Notes: generated from the letters alone by a model not told the origin. DNA of 64,000 nucleotides from an uncultured Prochlorococcus sp. (GCA_902520485.1 CABYNZ010000001.1:62001-126000); one strand, 5' to 3'. Counted from the first letter of the stretch, positions 1-10,532 are shown. Numbers and translations are program-made.

Positions 1-1216
1 AAATAAAAGAATGAGTAGATTGGGCCTCAAAACCTTTAAACCAAAATGTTTCAGGTTTTGAACAATCTTTTATATGATCAAAAAATATCTGCTCAGAAAA
101 ATTTGATAAAACTTTTTTTGCAAAATCAATTTCAAATACAATTCCCAAAAAATCAGATCCATAACCTTTTAAAATTACTTTTTTCTGAAAAACATTGAAA
201 TCACTTATTGAGGTAAAAGGAGTAGAAAATTCTTTAACAAATTCAAGATCTTTATATTGTTCCAATATTAAACTATTTTCTTTTTTTGCTATGCAAAATA
301 AATTTTTTATATTCCCTGAAAAGAATGTTATTCCAGTTACCCATTGTGGTGCTCCATATTCAATCAAATTTCTCTCTAATCTTTTCTTAATAAAAATATT
401 ATCAATTTCACTAACATCTAAAAACAATAAGTTCCACCATCCAGAACTATCTTCAGAACATACTAGAAGTGTTTCACTTATCCAATAGGGTTGAAAAAAA
501 GAAACGTTTTTCTTGGCATTTATCTGCTTATTTGAGAATTTTTTTATTTTTTGTATCTCTCCATCTAGATCTATTTGAGCAAAAAACAGATCATTTTTTT
601 CCCAGGGCATGTATGGAGAATCCCACTCTATCCAAGAAATTAATCTAGCAGAAGTATTAGAAGATAATTCTCCAGCAAAATTTTTAAATTTTTTTATTAG
701 ATGAATATCTTGTTTAGTTTTTTTTAAATTTAAAGAAAATAAATAATCTCTATTATTTATCTCGCAAATACCATACAAAAAAAATTTTTCAGAAATAACA
801 AATGAAGAATCGAAATTTCCATCAATTGATTTAGATAGTTGTATGGGTTCTTGAATAGAATCAAGGTATTTTTTTTGACTTCTATAATGCAACGCTGCCT
901 CTTTAAAAATTTGAAACCATAATGCCTTAGTAATCTGATCTATCCATATCAAATAAAAATTATCTTTAAAATTTATACATTTATAAGATTTACCGCCATA
1001 TCCATGAAAATTATTTTTAATATTAAATTTTTTACTTGTTAATTTCTGAGGAAACGCCTTTTTATCATTAAATGGTCTTGCGAATATGGCATTCTCATTT
1101 TGACCTTCTCCAACAACATCAATCCAAAAAATGGTATCCCTAATAATAGTTAATTCCTTGAAAGCATTTTTTTTAGATTCAGTTTGCCTAACTTTTAATT
1201 TATCATCATTACTCAT
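1..1216 (-). CDS. S9-family prolyl oligopeptidase/dipeptidyl aminopeptidase-like protein (N-terminal part, runs off window start)
   Basis: Continuous reverse-strand ORF from ATG at 1216 (MSNDDKLKVRQTESKKNAFKELTIIRDTIFWIDVVGEGQNENAIFARPF...), open at the window edge; beta-propeller-like composition. Confidence 0.65.
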   Translation of the reverse strand, partial: MSNDDKLKVRQTESKKNAFKELTIIRDTIFWIDVVGEGQNENAIFARPFNDKKAFPQKLTSKKFNIKNNFHGYGGKSYKCINFKDNFYLIWIDQITKALWFQIFKEAALHYRSQKKYLDSIQEPIQLSKSIDGNFDSSFVISEKFFLYGICEINNRDYLFSLNLKKTKQDIHLIKKFKNFAGELSSNTSARLISWIEWDSPYMPWEKNDLFFAQIDLDGEIQKIKKFSNKQINAKKNVSFFQPYWISETLLVCSEDSSGWWNLLFLDVSEIDNIFIKKRLERNLIEYGAPQWVTGITFFSGNIKNLFCIAKKENSLILEQYKDLEFVKEFSTPFTSISDFNVFQKKVILKGYGSDFLGIVFEIDFAKKVLSNFSEQIFFDHIKDCSKPETFWFKGFEAQSTHSFI

Positions 1217-1294
1217 TTAAAAAAAATATAAAGAAAGTAAATTAAAGTGCTAGTATTTTTATAGCTAAACTCTTAATTAAAAACTTTTTTTAAC

Positions 1295-1900
1295 GTGGCA
1301 AACCATTTTTCACAACTTGCAAAAAAGTCAAGAACAAATGGAAGCTCAGAAAAAATTGCAAAAGAACAAGCAGGTAAACCATCTCTGGACATTTTTAAAC
1401 TTGGTGATGATGTATTAAGACAAAATTCCAAAAGAATAACTAAGGTTGATGAATCAATTAGAAAACTTGCCAGAGAAATGCTTCAAAGCATGTATGCAGC
1501 TAAAGGAATTGGACTTGCCGCGCCTCAAATTGGTATCAACAAAGAGCTTCTTGTCATAGATGTAAATTTTGAAGATTCAGCAGCAGAACCTCTAATATTA
1601 ATCAATCCAGAAATTACAGACTTTGGAACAACCCTTAATTCATACGAAGAAGGCTGCTTGAGTATACCTGGCGTCTATTTGAATGTAGTAAGACCATCAA
1701 CTATAAAATTAAAATTTAGAGATGAAATGGGAAGACCACGTAAAATGAAAGCAGATGGACTTCTGGCGAGGTGTATTCAACACGAAATGGATCACTTAAA
1801 CGGAATATTATTTGTTGATAGAGTTACATCAAAAGATGATTTGAACAAAGAACTTATTAAGGAAGGGTTTAACGAAAAAGACGTAATTTCTATTGATTAA
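1295..1900 (+). CDS. def: peptide deformylase
   Basis: GIGLAAPQIG, EGCLSIPG and QHEMDHLNG motifs; GTG start. Confidence 0.97.
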   Translation: MANHFSQLAKKSRTNGSSEKIAKEQAGKPSLDIFKLGDDVLRQNSKRITKVDESIRKLAREMLQSMYAAKGIGLAAPQIGINKELLVIDVNFEDSAAEPLILINPEITDFGTTLNSYEEGCLSIPGVYLNVVRPSTIKLKFRDEMGRPRKMKADGLLARCIQHEMDHLNGILFVDRVTSKDDLNKELIKEGFNEKDVISID

Positions 1901-2246
1901 TCTAATGACTGAAACTACAATATTTCAAAAAATAATTAATGAAGAAATACCCTGCGATAAGCTTTATGAAGATGACTTTTGTATTGCTTTTAATGATATC
2001 CAAGCGCAAGCACCAGTTCATTTTTTAGTGATTCCAAAAAAGCCAATTGTAAGTTTATTGGATTGTATTGAAGAAGATACAAATTTATTGGGGCATTTAC
2101 TTTTTGTTGGTAGCAAAATAGCTAAATCAAAAAATTTAAATAATTGGAGAACAGTTATTAATACTGGAGCAGAATCGGGACAAACAGTTTTTCATTTACA
2201 TATTCATTTTTTATCTGGAAGAAAAATGAATTGGCCCCCAGGTTAA
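1893..2246 (+). CDS. HIT-family (histidine triad) protein
   Basis: HLHIHFLSGRKMNWPPG motif; likely start at the internal ATG (MTETTIFQK, 1905). Confidence 0.95.
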   Translation: MINLMTETTIFQKIINEEIPCDKLYEDDFCIAFNDIQAQAPVHFLVIPKKPIVSLLDCIEEDTNLLGHLLFVGSKIAKSKNLNNWRTVINTGAESGQTVFHLHIHFLSGRKMNWPPG

Positions 2247-2292
2247 AACTCTCGAAAGAAATGTTTATGGGTTATAAATAAGTAAAAACAAA

Positions 2293-2571
2293 ATGAATAC
2301 ACCAGATTCCTTAAATACAGAGTCTAAAAGCTTATTCAATTTAATATCAAAAAATTGGGAAGAGTTAGACGATTCACTCAAAACTAAGTTAATTAAAATT
2401 TGGAGAGTTTTAACGTATAAATGGCAATTACAAATTTTATTTAATCTACCTTTTCTTTTATGGTGGGTATTAGATAAATCTTTTCCAAAAGTTCATAAAT
2501 TTGATATGACAATTTTGAATTACTTAAATTTACCTGACTGGACACTTTCATTTATTGGTTTTGGTCAATAG
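2293..2571 (+). CDS. conserved small membrane-associated hypothetical protein
   Basis: 92-aa ORF in operon-like spacing with a hydrophobic C-terminal half. Confidence 0.7.
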   Translation: MNTPDSLNTESKSLFNLISKNWEELDDSLKTKLIKIWRVLTYKWQLQILFNLPFLLWWVLDKSFPKVHKFDMTILNYLNLPDWTLSFIGFGQ

Positions 2572-2609
2572 ACTGCTAAAAGTTATAATTTACCTTATAA
2601 ATTTGTCGA

Positions 2610-4595
2610 GTGATGAATAAAGCAGTTAATAATAAATCCAAAATACTATACCAATTACAAAAATTAAGGAAGTTATCTCAGCCATTCTTTCTTCCCATAG
2701 ATCAATGTAATGGGTTTCAATTCACATGGCTTTTGATTTCTCTTTTATTTTGCGTTGGTGGAGTAGTACTTATTGGTCTTACGGGAATAATAAGTTTTTT
2801 TGAAAGCTTTCAACCAATTTTTCTTGAAAAGTATTTCGGAGGTGTAGTAAGTACCGTCAATTCAATATGGACTGGTAGCTGGGGATTGCTTTTCTCTGCC
2901 TTATTTCTAATTGGATCAGGAAGCTTTTTTAGCTTAAGACGTCAATTAAAAAACCGTAGATGGTTACATTGGTTATTCCTTGCGATAATTGTATTAATGC
3001 TTTTAGCTGTAAACGGAATAAACGCAGGTATTGGATTCATTGCGAGAGATTTAACAAATGCTTTAGTAGAAAAACAAGAAGATGGGTTTTATCGGATATT
3101 GGGAATTTACGCTTGTTGTTTTGCTGTGGCTCTACCAATACGTGTTTCCCAAATATTTTTTACATATAAGTTAGGAATAATTTGGAGAGAATGGCTTTCA
3201 AAAAGTTTAGTCAAGGATTATATGACTAATAAAGCTTATTACCAATTAAATCCCAATGATGAAGAACAAACCGATGTAGATAATCCTGATCAAAGAATCA
3301 CAGATGATACCCGAGCTTTTACCGGGCAAAGTCTCTCTTTCACATTAGGTATTTTTGATGCTCTACTAACATTTTCACTTAATATTCTTATTTTATGGAG
3401 TATTAGTACAACACTTACTTTTTCTTTATTTGGTTACGCTGCATTTGCAACTTCTATCCTTTTGATTGCTGGAAAAAATCTTGTAAAGATTGACTTTGAT
3501 CAACTCAGATATGAAGCAGATTTTCGATATGGATTAGTACATATTAGAGATAATGCTGAATCAATAGCCTTTTACTCTGGGGAGAATCCTGAGCGAAGTG
3601 AAACTGAAAGACGCTTAGGGGAAGTGGTGAGAAACTTTAATTTACTGATTATATGGAGAGTAATAATAGACGTAATGAGAAGATCGATTAATTATGCTGG
3701 AAATTTCTTCCCATATTTAATAATGGCAATCCCTTACTTCAAAGGTGATATTGATTATGGACGCTTTATTCAGGCAAGCTTTGCATTTGGAATGGTTGAA
3801 GGTTCGTTATTTTTCATTGTTAATCAAATCGAAGAACTTGCAAAATTTACTGCTGGTATTGGCAGATTAGAAGGATTCCAATCAAAAGTTGAATCCATTA
3901 GTCAAACCAGCCCAACAAGCAATCAAAACGTTATTTCAGATTACCCCTCAATTCTTATCAATAATGCTGACCTTTGCCCACCAGGATCAAATAAAACAAT
4001 AATTAAAAATTTAAATTTGAGCATCGACAATAAACAATCACTTTTGGTTGTTGGACCATCTGGGTGCGGAAAAACGTCTTTACTAAGAATGATTAGTGGT
4101 TTATGGGAACCCGATCAAGGAGTAATTAAAAAACCAAAAATTGGGGAATTATTATTCATACCTCAAAAACCATACATGTTACTTGGTTCTTTAAGGGAAC
4201 AATTATGTTATCCCACAGAAGTTCAGAAGTTTAGCGACGAACATCTTACTTCTGTACTTCATGAAGTAAATTTAAAAACCTTAGTGGATCGATATCCTAA
4301 TCTTGATATCAAACAAGATTGGCCACGCATTCTTTCCTTAGGCGAGCAACAAAGATTGGCTTTTGCAAGACTGTTACTAAATTCTCCAAGATTTGCAGTA
4401 CTTGATGAAGCAACAAGTGCTTTAGATATTAACACTGAAAAAAAACTATATAGTTTATTAAAGGAACGAGAACTTTCTCTTATTAGTGTTGGACATAGAC
4501 CTAGCTTAAAAGATTTTCACGAGAATATTTTAGAATTAAATGGACAGGGGGACTGGAAATTATTGACTTCTGATAAGTATAATTTTAAAGATTAA
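2610..4595 (+). CDS. ABC transporter, fused permease and ATPase (SbmA/BacA/ABCD-like)
   Basis: N-terminal TM region, Walker A GPSGCGKT, LSLGEQQRLAFARLLL signature, DEATSALD. Confidence 0.92.
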   Translation: MMNKAVNNKSKILYQLQKLRKLSQPFFLPIDQCNGFQFTWLLISLLFCVGGVVLIGLTGIISFFESFQPIFLEKYFGGVVSTVNSIWTGSWGLLFSALFLIGSGSFFSLRRQLKNRRWLHWLFLAIIVLMLLAVNGINAGIGFIARDLTNALVEKQEDGFYRILGIYACCFAVALPIRVSQIFFTYKLGIIWREWLSKSLVKDYMTNKAYYQLNPNDEEQTDVDNPDQRITDDTRAFTGQSLSFTLGIFDALLTFSLNILILWSISTTLTFSLFGYAAFATSILLIAGKNLVKIDFDQLRYEADFRYGLVHIRDNAESIAFYSGENPERSETERRLGEVVRNFNLLIIWRVIIDVMRRSINYAGNFFPYLIMAIPYFKGDIDYGRFIQASFAFGMVEGSLFFIVNQIEELAKFTAGIGRLEGFQSKVESISQTSPTSNQNVISDYPSILINNADLCPPGSNKTIIKNLNLSIDNKQSLLVVGPSGCGKTSLLRMISGLWEPDQGVIKKPKIGELLFIPQKPYMLLGSLREQLCYPTEVQKFSDEHLTSVLHEVNLKTLVDRYPNLDIKQDWPRILSLGEQQRLAFARLLLNSPRFAVLDEATSALDINTEKKLYSLLKERELSLISVGHRPSLKDFHENILELNGQGDWKLLTSDKYNFKD

Positions 4596-4604
4596 AAAAA
4601 AAAA

Positions 4605-4880
4605 ATGAATTCTAAAGAAGAACAAACTAACTCAGAAGTAACTAATTTAGAGAACGAGAGTTTAATAGAACAGCAGAAAGATTCAAATTATATCAACGAA
4701 CAAATTGGAGACAATAAATTAGATGAAAAATCTATAGAAATGAAAGATGAATATAAATTCGGATGGAGTAGTTATTCTGAAATAACTAATGGAAGATTTG
4801 CAATGATTGGCTTCCTTGCAATAGTATTGATTGAATTATTTAGTAAACAGTCGTTTTTAAAATGGGCAGGACTCTTATAA
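4605..4880 (+). CDS. high-light-inducible protein (Hli/chlorophyll a/b-binding-like)
   Basis: C-terminal EITNGRFAMIGFLAIVLIELFS motif; Asn/Glu-rich N-terminal extension. Confidence 0.9.
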   Translation: MNSKEEQTNSEVTNLENESLIEQQKDSNYINEQIGDNKLDEKSIEMKDEYKFGWSSYSEITNGRFAMIGFLAIVLIELFSKQSFLKWAGLL

Positions 4881-5810
4881 TTAATCATCAAATCTAGAAC
4901 TGTTATCTCTTGGTTTCTTCTTGTTTGTTCCAACGTTATATCTACTATTTTGATTTTTTGAACTTGATCTTGCTGAAGAGCTTACTCTACGAGTCTCACG
5001 TGGTTTTTTGACTTGATTAGTATCTTTAAATGAAGCTTCTTCTACTGGAGCTTTAGAAGTTTGCTGCCTAATAGGGGAACTACTAGGTTTCTTTCTTAAT
5101 GGAGAAGAATCACCTGGACCAGAGCTATTATCTAGTCTAGAAACTGTACGATTCATTCTGGGTCTTGACCCTGTTTTAACTTCATCACGAGATAAATTTC
5201 TTCTCTCACCGAAGTTATTTTTTTCTGGTTGTTTACTATTTCTATCTGCAGAAGTCTGTCTTCTCCTTCTTATAGGTTCATCATTATCAAACTGACTTAT
5301 TTCCCTCGTAGATGGCCTACTTCTACTTGCTGCAGTAGAGGGTATAGCTCTTGAAACATTCCTCCTACGAGATCTCCCCTCCGTATAGTCTTCTTCAAAT
5401 TCATCTTCTTGAGGTTTAAATCTTCTGGATGGTCTTTCAGATTCTTCAAACCTATCATAATCATCATTAAATCGGCCTCTAGAATTTCTGGGAACATCAG
5501 AAATAGGATCATCATCAAAATAAGATGACCTTCTAGCTTGATCAGTAGCAACTCCCCTCAATCGCACACTTTCATATGCGAAAAAGACTGTAGTTCCTGC
5601 TAATAAAAACTGACCAAACTGAAGGATAGGATCTAACCTCCAACCTTGAAAAAATAATATTCCTCCGCACAAAAGTCCAATTGCTGCGAAGAAAACATCA
5701 TAATCCCTTGCCAAGGCAGGCTTAAAGGACCTCAAAAAATAAAGGCCTCCTCCACATACCGCGAGAACTATACCAACAATACTGGCCCAATTGAGACTAG
5801 CATTGACCAC
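4881..5810 (-). CDS. Ycf66-like membrane protein with long basic disordered tail
   Basis: N-terminal TM helices (NASLNWASIVGIVLAVCGGGLYFLRSFKPALARDYDVFFAAIGLLCGGILFFQGWRLDP) and an Arg/Ser-rich tail. Confidence 0.85.
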   Translation of the reverse strand: MVNASLNWASIVGIVLAVCGGGLYFLRSFKPALARDYDVFFAAIGLLCGGILFFQGWRLDPILQFGQFLLAGTTVFFAYESVRLRGVATDQARRSSYFDDDPISDVPRNSRGRFNDDYDRFEESERPSRRFKPQEDEFEEDYTEGRSRRRNVSRAIPSTAASRSRPSTREISQFDNDEPIRRRRQTSADRNSKQPEKNNFGERRNLSRDEVKTGSRPRMNRTVSRLDNSSGPGDSSPLRKKPSSSPIRQQTSKAPVEEASFKDTNQVKKPRETRRVSSSARSSSKNQNSRYNVGTNKKKPRDNSSRFDD

Positions 5811-5888
5811 ATTCTTTCTCCAAAAGTTTATTTTTTAAAGGGTTATTTATATTCCCTATATATAGTGTACTTAAAACTTCTACAAAAA

Positions 5889-6074
5889 CTAGCGTCTTCC
5901 AGTAGAAGTACGATCGAGGGAATCTTTCTGGCTGACAAAAATCAAAAATGCAGTGGCTGGAATAACGATAAGTAAGGCAGCTGCAATAAAACTACCTATC
6001 ATTCCAACTGCGGAATTATTTGCAACTTCAGCAGAAAAATCTGCTGCTAGTAATAAATTTGAGATTTGAAACAC
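5889..6074 (-). CDS. psbX: photosystem II protein PsbX
   Basis: 61-aa single-TM protein ([36 protein letters not shown]). Confidence 0.75.
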   Translation of the reverse strand: MFQISNLLLAADFSAEVANNSAVGMIGSFIAAALLIVIPATAFLIFVSQKDSLDRTSTGRR

Positions 6075-6155
6075 TTTTTAAATATTAAATTCTCAATTTA
6101 TAATACGAATTAAATACGTTTCAATGGGTTATTTATTAAGATGAATTAAATAATT

Positions 6156-6470
6156 GTGATCTCCTTGCTTTTAAATTCTCTTCAAATTTTAGATATTAGT
6201 TTAGGAATTTCTCTTTCATATCTAACTATAGTTTTTCTAATAAGATTAATACTTACTTGGTACCCAAAAATTGATTTAAGTAAAGGTTTGTGGTTATTGA
6301 TTTCAATACCATCAAGCTCTATTCTTAATTTAACAAGAAAACTAATTCCTCCTATTGGAGGCGTTGATGTTGGACCCGTAATTTGGATAGGAATTATAAG
6401 TTTTTTAAGAGAAATTTTAGTCGGTCAGCAAGGGCTTATAAAACTTGCATTGCATACAAATATTTCATAG
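6156..6470 (+). CDS. YggT-family (Ycf19-like) membrane protein
   Basis: RLILTWYPKIDLSKGLWLLISIPSSSILNLTRKLIPPIGGVDVGPVIWI; GTG start. Confidence 0.88.
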   Translation: MISLLLNSLQILDISLGISLSYLTIVFLIRLILTWYPKIDLSKGLWLLISIPSSSILNLTRKLIPPIGGVDVGPVIWIGIISFLREILVGQQGLIKLALHTNIS

Positions 6471-6488
6471 AAATTATTTAATTATTTC

Positions 6489-7838
6489 TCAGTAATTTTG
6501 CAATAATTCTTCTTCTACATATTTAGTATGTATTTTACCCTGCTTAAATTTAGATTTATTCAGTAAGGTTAAATGAAAGTTAATTGTCGTAGGAATACCA
6601 GTTACTGCACATTCATTTAAAGCCCTGTTCATACGTTTAATTGCAGTATTACGGTCTTTCCCCCAGACTATTAATTTACCAATTAATGAATCATAGAAAG
6701 GAGGTATTTCATAGCCCGTATAAACATGACTATCCACCCTTACACCAGGTCCACCAGGAGGAAGCCAGCCAGTAATTTTTCCAGGTGATGGTCGGAAATT
6801 GTGAGAAGGATCTTCAGCATTGATTCTACATTCAATAGCATGACCATTTAAATGGATATCATCCTGATTAAATTCCAAATTTGCTCCGCTTGCGATTTTA
6901 ATTTGCTCAGCTATTAAATCAACTCCTGTAACCATTTCAGTAACAGGATGTTCAACTTGAATCCTAGTATTCATCTCCATAAAATAAAAATTATCATCCT
7001 CATCGACTAAAAATTCAACTGTCCCAGCTCCTTCGTAGCCGATACTTTTTGCAGCAGCAATAGCTGCGTTCCCCATTTTTTTTCTTAGCTCAGTGTTAAT
7101 TGCTGGACTAGGAGACTCTTCTAGCAACTTCTGATGTCTTCTTTGAACTGAACAATCTCGCTCTCCTAAATGAACAACATTACCCGACCTATCGGCCAAA
7201 ATTTGAATTTCTACATGTCTTGGCTTCTTTATAAATTTCTCCATATATAATCCATCATTACCAAAAGCTGCTTCTGCTTCTCCTTGAGCTGCTTTAAACA
7301 TTTTCTCGAGATTATTAGAGTTATCAACCAACCTCATACCTCTTCCACCTCCTCCAGCAGTCGCTTTAATAATTACCGGATAGCCAATATCATCTGCCAA
7401 TTTATAAGCCTCATCAACATTTGATAATAAGCCTTTGCTACCAGGTACCGTTGGAACTCCAACTGCTTCCATAGTTTCTTTAGCTGTAGATTTATCTCCC
7501 ATAGATCTAATAGCTTTAGGAGATGGGCCAATAAAAACTATGCCGTGATCATTACACATCTCAGCAAATTTGTCATTTTCCGCAAGAAATCCATAACCAG
7601 GATGAATAGCATCAACTCCTCTAGATGTAGCAGCAGCAAGTATATTTGGAATATTTAAATAACTCTTATTACTTAATGAATCTCCAACGCAAACCGCCTC
7701 ATCAGCAAGCTGTACATGCAATGCTTTTTTATCTACAGTGCTAAAAACTGCAACGGTTGCAATACCTAGTTCTCTACAACTTCTGACAATTCGTAAAGCT
7801 ATTTCTCCACGATTAGCAATTAAAACTTTTTCAACCAT
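6489..7838 (-). CDS. accC: acetyl-CoA carboxylase, biotin carboxylase subunit
   Basis: Full-length biotin carboxylase ([44 protein letters not shown]). Confidence 0.98.
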   Translation of the reverse strand: MVEKVLIANRGEIALRIVRSCRELGIATVAVFSTVDKKALHVQLADEAVCVGDSLSNKSYLNIPNILAAATSRGVDAIHPGYGFLAENDKFAEMCNDHGIVFIGPSPKAIRSMGDKSTAKETMEAVGVPTVPGSKGLLSNVDEAYKLADDIGYPVIIKATAGGGGRGMRLVDNSNNLEKMFKAAQGEAEAAFGNDGLYMEKFIKKPRHVEIQILADRSGNVVHLGERDCSVQRRHQKLLEESPSPAINTELRKKMGNAAIAAAKSIGYEGAGTVEFLVDEDDNFYFMEMNTRIQVEHPVTEMVTGVDLIAEQIKIASGANLEFNQDDIHLNGHAIECRINAEDPSHNFRPSPGKITGWLPPGGPGVRVDSHVYTGYEIPPFYDSLIGKLIVWGKDRNTAIKRMNRALNECAVTGIPTTINFHLTLLNKSKFKQGKIHTKYVEEELLQNY

Positions 7839-8064
7839 TGTGAAAATTAAATTGAAGCAATGAAAATGACTTAAAATAAAAAATTATTTGCCAAAGTAAT
7901 TAACAAAATTTTTTTAATGATCAGAGGACATTTTTTACAATACAACCTAGAACGTTATATATGTATAAATATTTGTTTTATGCAATAGAAAAATTATTCA
8001 TCATATTCAAAAAAAATCTTTTCGAACCACATTGTTATTTCAGCTAATAATGTATGATATTTTT

Positions 8065-8099
8065 AAGGTTTAAGCATCCCCCGGATGCTGAAAACCCTT
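8065..8099. other. hairpin-forming near-palindrome directly upstream of tRNA-Leu
   Basis: AGCATCC-CCC-GGATGCT perfect 7-bp stem (8073-8089), extending imperfectly to AAGGTTTA... / ...GAAAACCCTT. Confidence 0.6.
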
Positions 8100-8100
8100 T

Positions 8101-8182
8101 GCGGACGTGGCGGAATTGGTAGACGCGCACGTCTAAGGAGCGTGTGGCTTTGGCCTTGCGAGTTCAAGTCTCGCCGTCCGCA
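8101..8182 (+). tRNA. tRNA-Leu, anticodon AAG by stem-loop pairing
   Basis: Acceptor GCGGACG/CGTCCGC; D-loop GGCGGAATTGGTAGACGC; class II variable arm; T arm GCGAG-TTCAAGT-CTCGC. Anticodon stem CACGT/GCGTG with loop CTAAGGA gives anticodon AAG at 8135-8137. Confidence 0.93.
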
Positions 8183-8186
8183 TTTA

Positions 8187-9473
8187 ATGTATTCTGGTTT
8201 AACTGCAATGAAAAAAAAATCAGTTGCAGTAGTTATAATTTCCAATGGTCCTGGTGAATTAACTACCTGGGTAAATCCTGTAGTAGATGAGCTAAACAAA
8301 ATAAATCAATCACTATGTAATGACGATAAACAAGATTTCACTCTTAGGTTAGTCCTTGTTCCTTGCCCAAATGCCACTGGTAAAGAATTTTTAGTTGCAA
8401 ATTCATGGAATAAATTCGAATATATTGCAAAACCCAAAAGTTTTTGGAAATTATTATTAAAGCCACATTCTTTTGCTGATTGGCCAAAAAAAGGAGTAGT
8501 TATTTTCCTTGGTGGGGATCAATTTTGGAGCATTTTATTAGCTAAAAGATTAGGTTATTTAAATATCACATATGCTGAATGGGTTTCACGATGGCCTAAA
8601 TGGACCAATAAAATTGCTGCTATGAATGTAAAAGTAAAAGAGTTAATACCTAAAAGATATAAATATAAATGTACAGTCATTGGCGATTTGATGGCAGATA
8701 TCAAACTTAATAGCGAAATATCATTTAAAAATAACGAAAAACACTACATTGCATTGTTGCCTGGTTCTAAGAAAGCAAAGCTTTCTATTGGAATTCCTTT
8801 CTTCTTAGAAGTTGCAGATCATATCGCTAAAGAAAATCAAAATATAAATTTTATAATTCCCATTGCTCCAACTACTGATAAAAGTGAATATTTATTTTTT
8901 CAAAGCAACAAAAATCCAATTGCTAAATATTACTCATCAAAAATCAAAACAATTAAAAAATTCAAAGATTCTCGTTTTGATTATGTAATTGAAACATCAA
9001 AAAAAACTAAGATTTATCTAATCAAGAAAAATCCTTGCTATGAAATATTAAAAGAATGTGATCTTGCAATTACAACTGTAGGAGCAAATACTGCAGAATT
9101 AGCAGCAATTAGTCTTCCAATGTTAGTTGTCCTGCCTACTCAACATTTAAATATGATGAACGCTTGGGATGGTATTTTTGGAGTAATTGGAAAAATTTCA
9201 TTCATAAATAGATTCCTAACTTTTATAATTAAAAATTTCTATTTTAAAAAAAAGAAGTTTTTTGCTTGGCCAAATATTAAAGCTAAAAGAATGATTGTCC
9301 CTGAAAGGATAGGGAATATTTCGACGATAAAAATTGCAAAAGAAGTATTATTTCTTATTAAAAATAGAGATCAATTAGAAAGTATTAAGTGTAATCTAAA
9401 CAAAGAAAGAGGCGATAAAGGTGCTGCAAAAAAACTTGCTTCTATAATTATTAACTCTATAAAAAAACTTTAA
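8187..9473 (+). CDS. lipid-A-disaccharide synthase-like glycosyltransferase-related protein
   Basis: NGPGELTTWVNPVVDEL..., LLPGSKKAKLSIGIPFFLEVADHI, TTVGANTAELAAISLPMLVVLPTQ; the supplied ORF start at 8085 lies in the tRNA leader, so ATG 8187 or 8208 is preferred. Confidence 0.85.
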   Translation: MYSGLTAMKKKSVAVVIISNGPGELTTWVNPVVDELNKINQSLCNDDKQDFTLRLVLVPCPNATGKEFLVANSWNKFEYIAKPKSFWKLLLKPHSFADWPKKGVVIFLGGDQFWSILLAKRLGYLNITYAEWVSRWPKWTNKIAAMNVKVKELIPKRYKYKCTVIGDLMADIKLNSEISFKNNEKHYIALLPGSKKAKLSIGIPFFLEVADHIAKENQNINFIIPIAPTTDKSEYLFFQSNKNPIAKYYSSKIKTIKKFKDSRFDYVIETSKKTKIYLIKKNPCYEILKECDLAITTVGANTAELAAISLPMLVVLPTQHLNMMNAWDGIFGVIGKISFINRFLTFIIKNFYFKKKKFFAWPNIKAKRMIVPERIGNISTIKIAKEVLFLIKNRDQLESIKCNLNKERGDKGAAKKLASIIINSIKKL

Positions 9474-9476
9474 AAA

Positions 9477-10532
9477 TCACCAGGGATCATCAATTTCAAA
9501 CTTTTCTGGTTTTTTGTTATCTTGCACTAAATTTTGTTCATCTAGTGGTTCAATATCTAAAGTTTCAGTCGCATTTTGAATTGGTCTTTTCGAAGCTAAA
9601 TTAGTAGTTGATTGTTTCTTTTGCTTAAAATCAATATTGTTTTTTTCATCTATTTGATTAATACTATTTTGATTCTGGATCTGATCAGAATCATCATTAT
9701 CCATGTATAGCTTTTTTCTATTATTTATTGATTCTTCAGAACCCTTTATTTCAACATATTCAAGTTCATTTTCATAATCATTTTCATAATCATCTTCATA
9801 ATCATCTTGTTCAACAACTTCTTCATATTCCTCGACCAAATTATTTTGCTGTTCTGATTCAGAACCTGAAAGCAACTGATTCTCAACAGGTACAAGATTT
9901 GCTGAGTATCCATTGACCTCCCTTTCATCCCATGAAGAACCACCTACTCCAAGTTTTTCAAGTAGTCCACTACTTAGTTGCTTCAATTTCTCTTCCGCAC
10001 CTTCATAAACAATAATCCTATCGGTACCACTACTTACAATTTCCTCAACAGGTATTTCCCAAGTACTTAAAACTCCCTCACCTAAAAGCGGAACACCAAC
10101 AGCACCCATAACAAGAGATATCAAATCCCCAGTCTCAATATCAAAAGAAAAGCCAAGAACTCTTCCTAAAAGTTGTCCAGATTCTGTAATCACTTGACAA
10201 TTAATTACCTTCCCATATCTTTCTGGAGAGAAACTCTCACTCAAAGAATCAAGGGAGTCAACTAATATGACATCTCCAACTTGCTTTATACTTTCTAAAG
10301 GCATCCATTTTGGCAAACCCGGTAAAAATCTTGTAAGTGGATTATCTCTTAGTCCCAGAGCGACCACCTCTCTTCTATCAATATCAACAACAACTTCGCC
10401 TACTACGCCTAGCCGCCTACCAGTATCAGTAGTTATCACTTGTGTTCCCATTAATTCTGACCTTAACCATAAACGTTCACTAGGAACCGAGTTAGGGAGA
10501 TTCTTATTAGCAGATGTGTTAGACAAGCTCAT
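9477..10532 (-). CDS. PRC-barrel domain protein with acidic low-complexity tail
   Basis: Two PRC-barrel-like segments (LMGTQVITTDTGRRLGVVGEVVVDIDRREVVALGL; VITESGQLLGRVLGFSFDIETGDLISLVM). Confidence 0.85.
   Translation of the reverse strand: MSLSNTSANKNLPNSVPSERLWLRSELMGTQVITTDTGRRLGVVGEVVVDIDRREVVALGLRDNPLTRFLPGLPKWMPLESIKQVGDVILVDSLDSLSESFSPERYGKVINCQVITESGQLLGRVLGFSFDIETGDLISLVMGAVGVPLLGEGVLSTWEIPVEEIVSSGTDRIIVYEGAEEKLKQLSSGLLEKLGVGGSSWDEREVNGYSANLVPVENQLLSGSESEQQNNLVEEYEEVVEQDDYEDDYENDYENELEYVEIKGSEESINNRKKLYMDNDDSDQIQNQNSINQIDEKNNIDFKQKKQSTTNLASKRPIQNATETLDIEPLDEQNLVQDNKKPEKFEIDDPW
9766..9809 (-). repeat. 12-bp-period coding repeat (Asp/Glu/Tyr-rich tract)
   Basis: TTCATAATCATT/TTCATAATCATC units encoding DDYEDDYENDYENELE. 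Confidence 0.8.

Noticed and set aside
195-488. 97-aa plus-strand ORF
   Set aside because: Antisense to a long open reverse frame consistent with an S9 peptidase.
8085-8186. N-terminal extension of the 462-aa ORF (MLKTLCGRGGIGRRARLRSVWLWPCEFKSRRPHL)
   Set aside because: This is translation of the hairpin and tRNA-Leu; the gene more likely starts at 8187 or 8208.
9766-9809. 12-bp tandem repeats as an iteron or regulatory array
   Set aside because: In-frame low-complexity coding sequence (Asp/Glu/Tyr) of the PRC-barrel protein.
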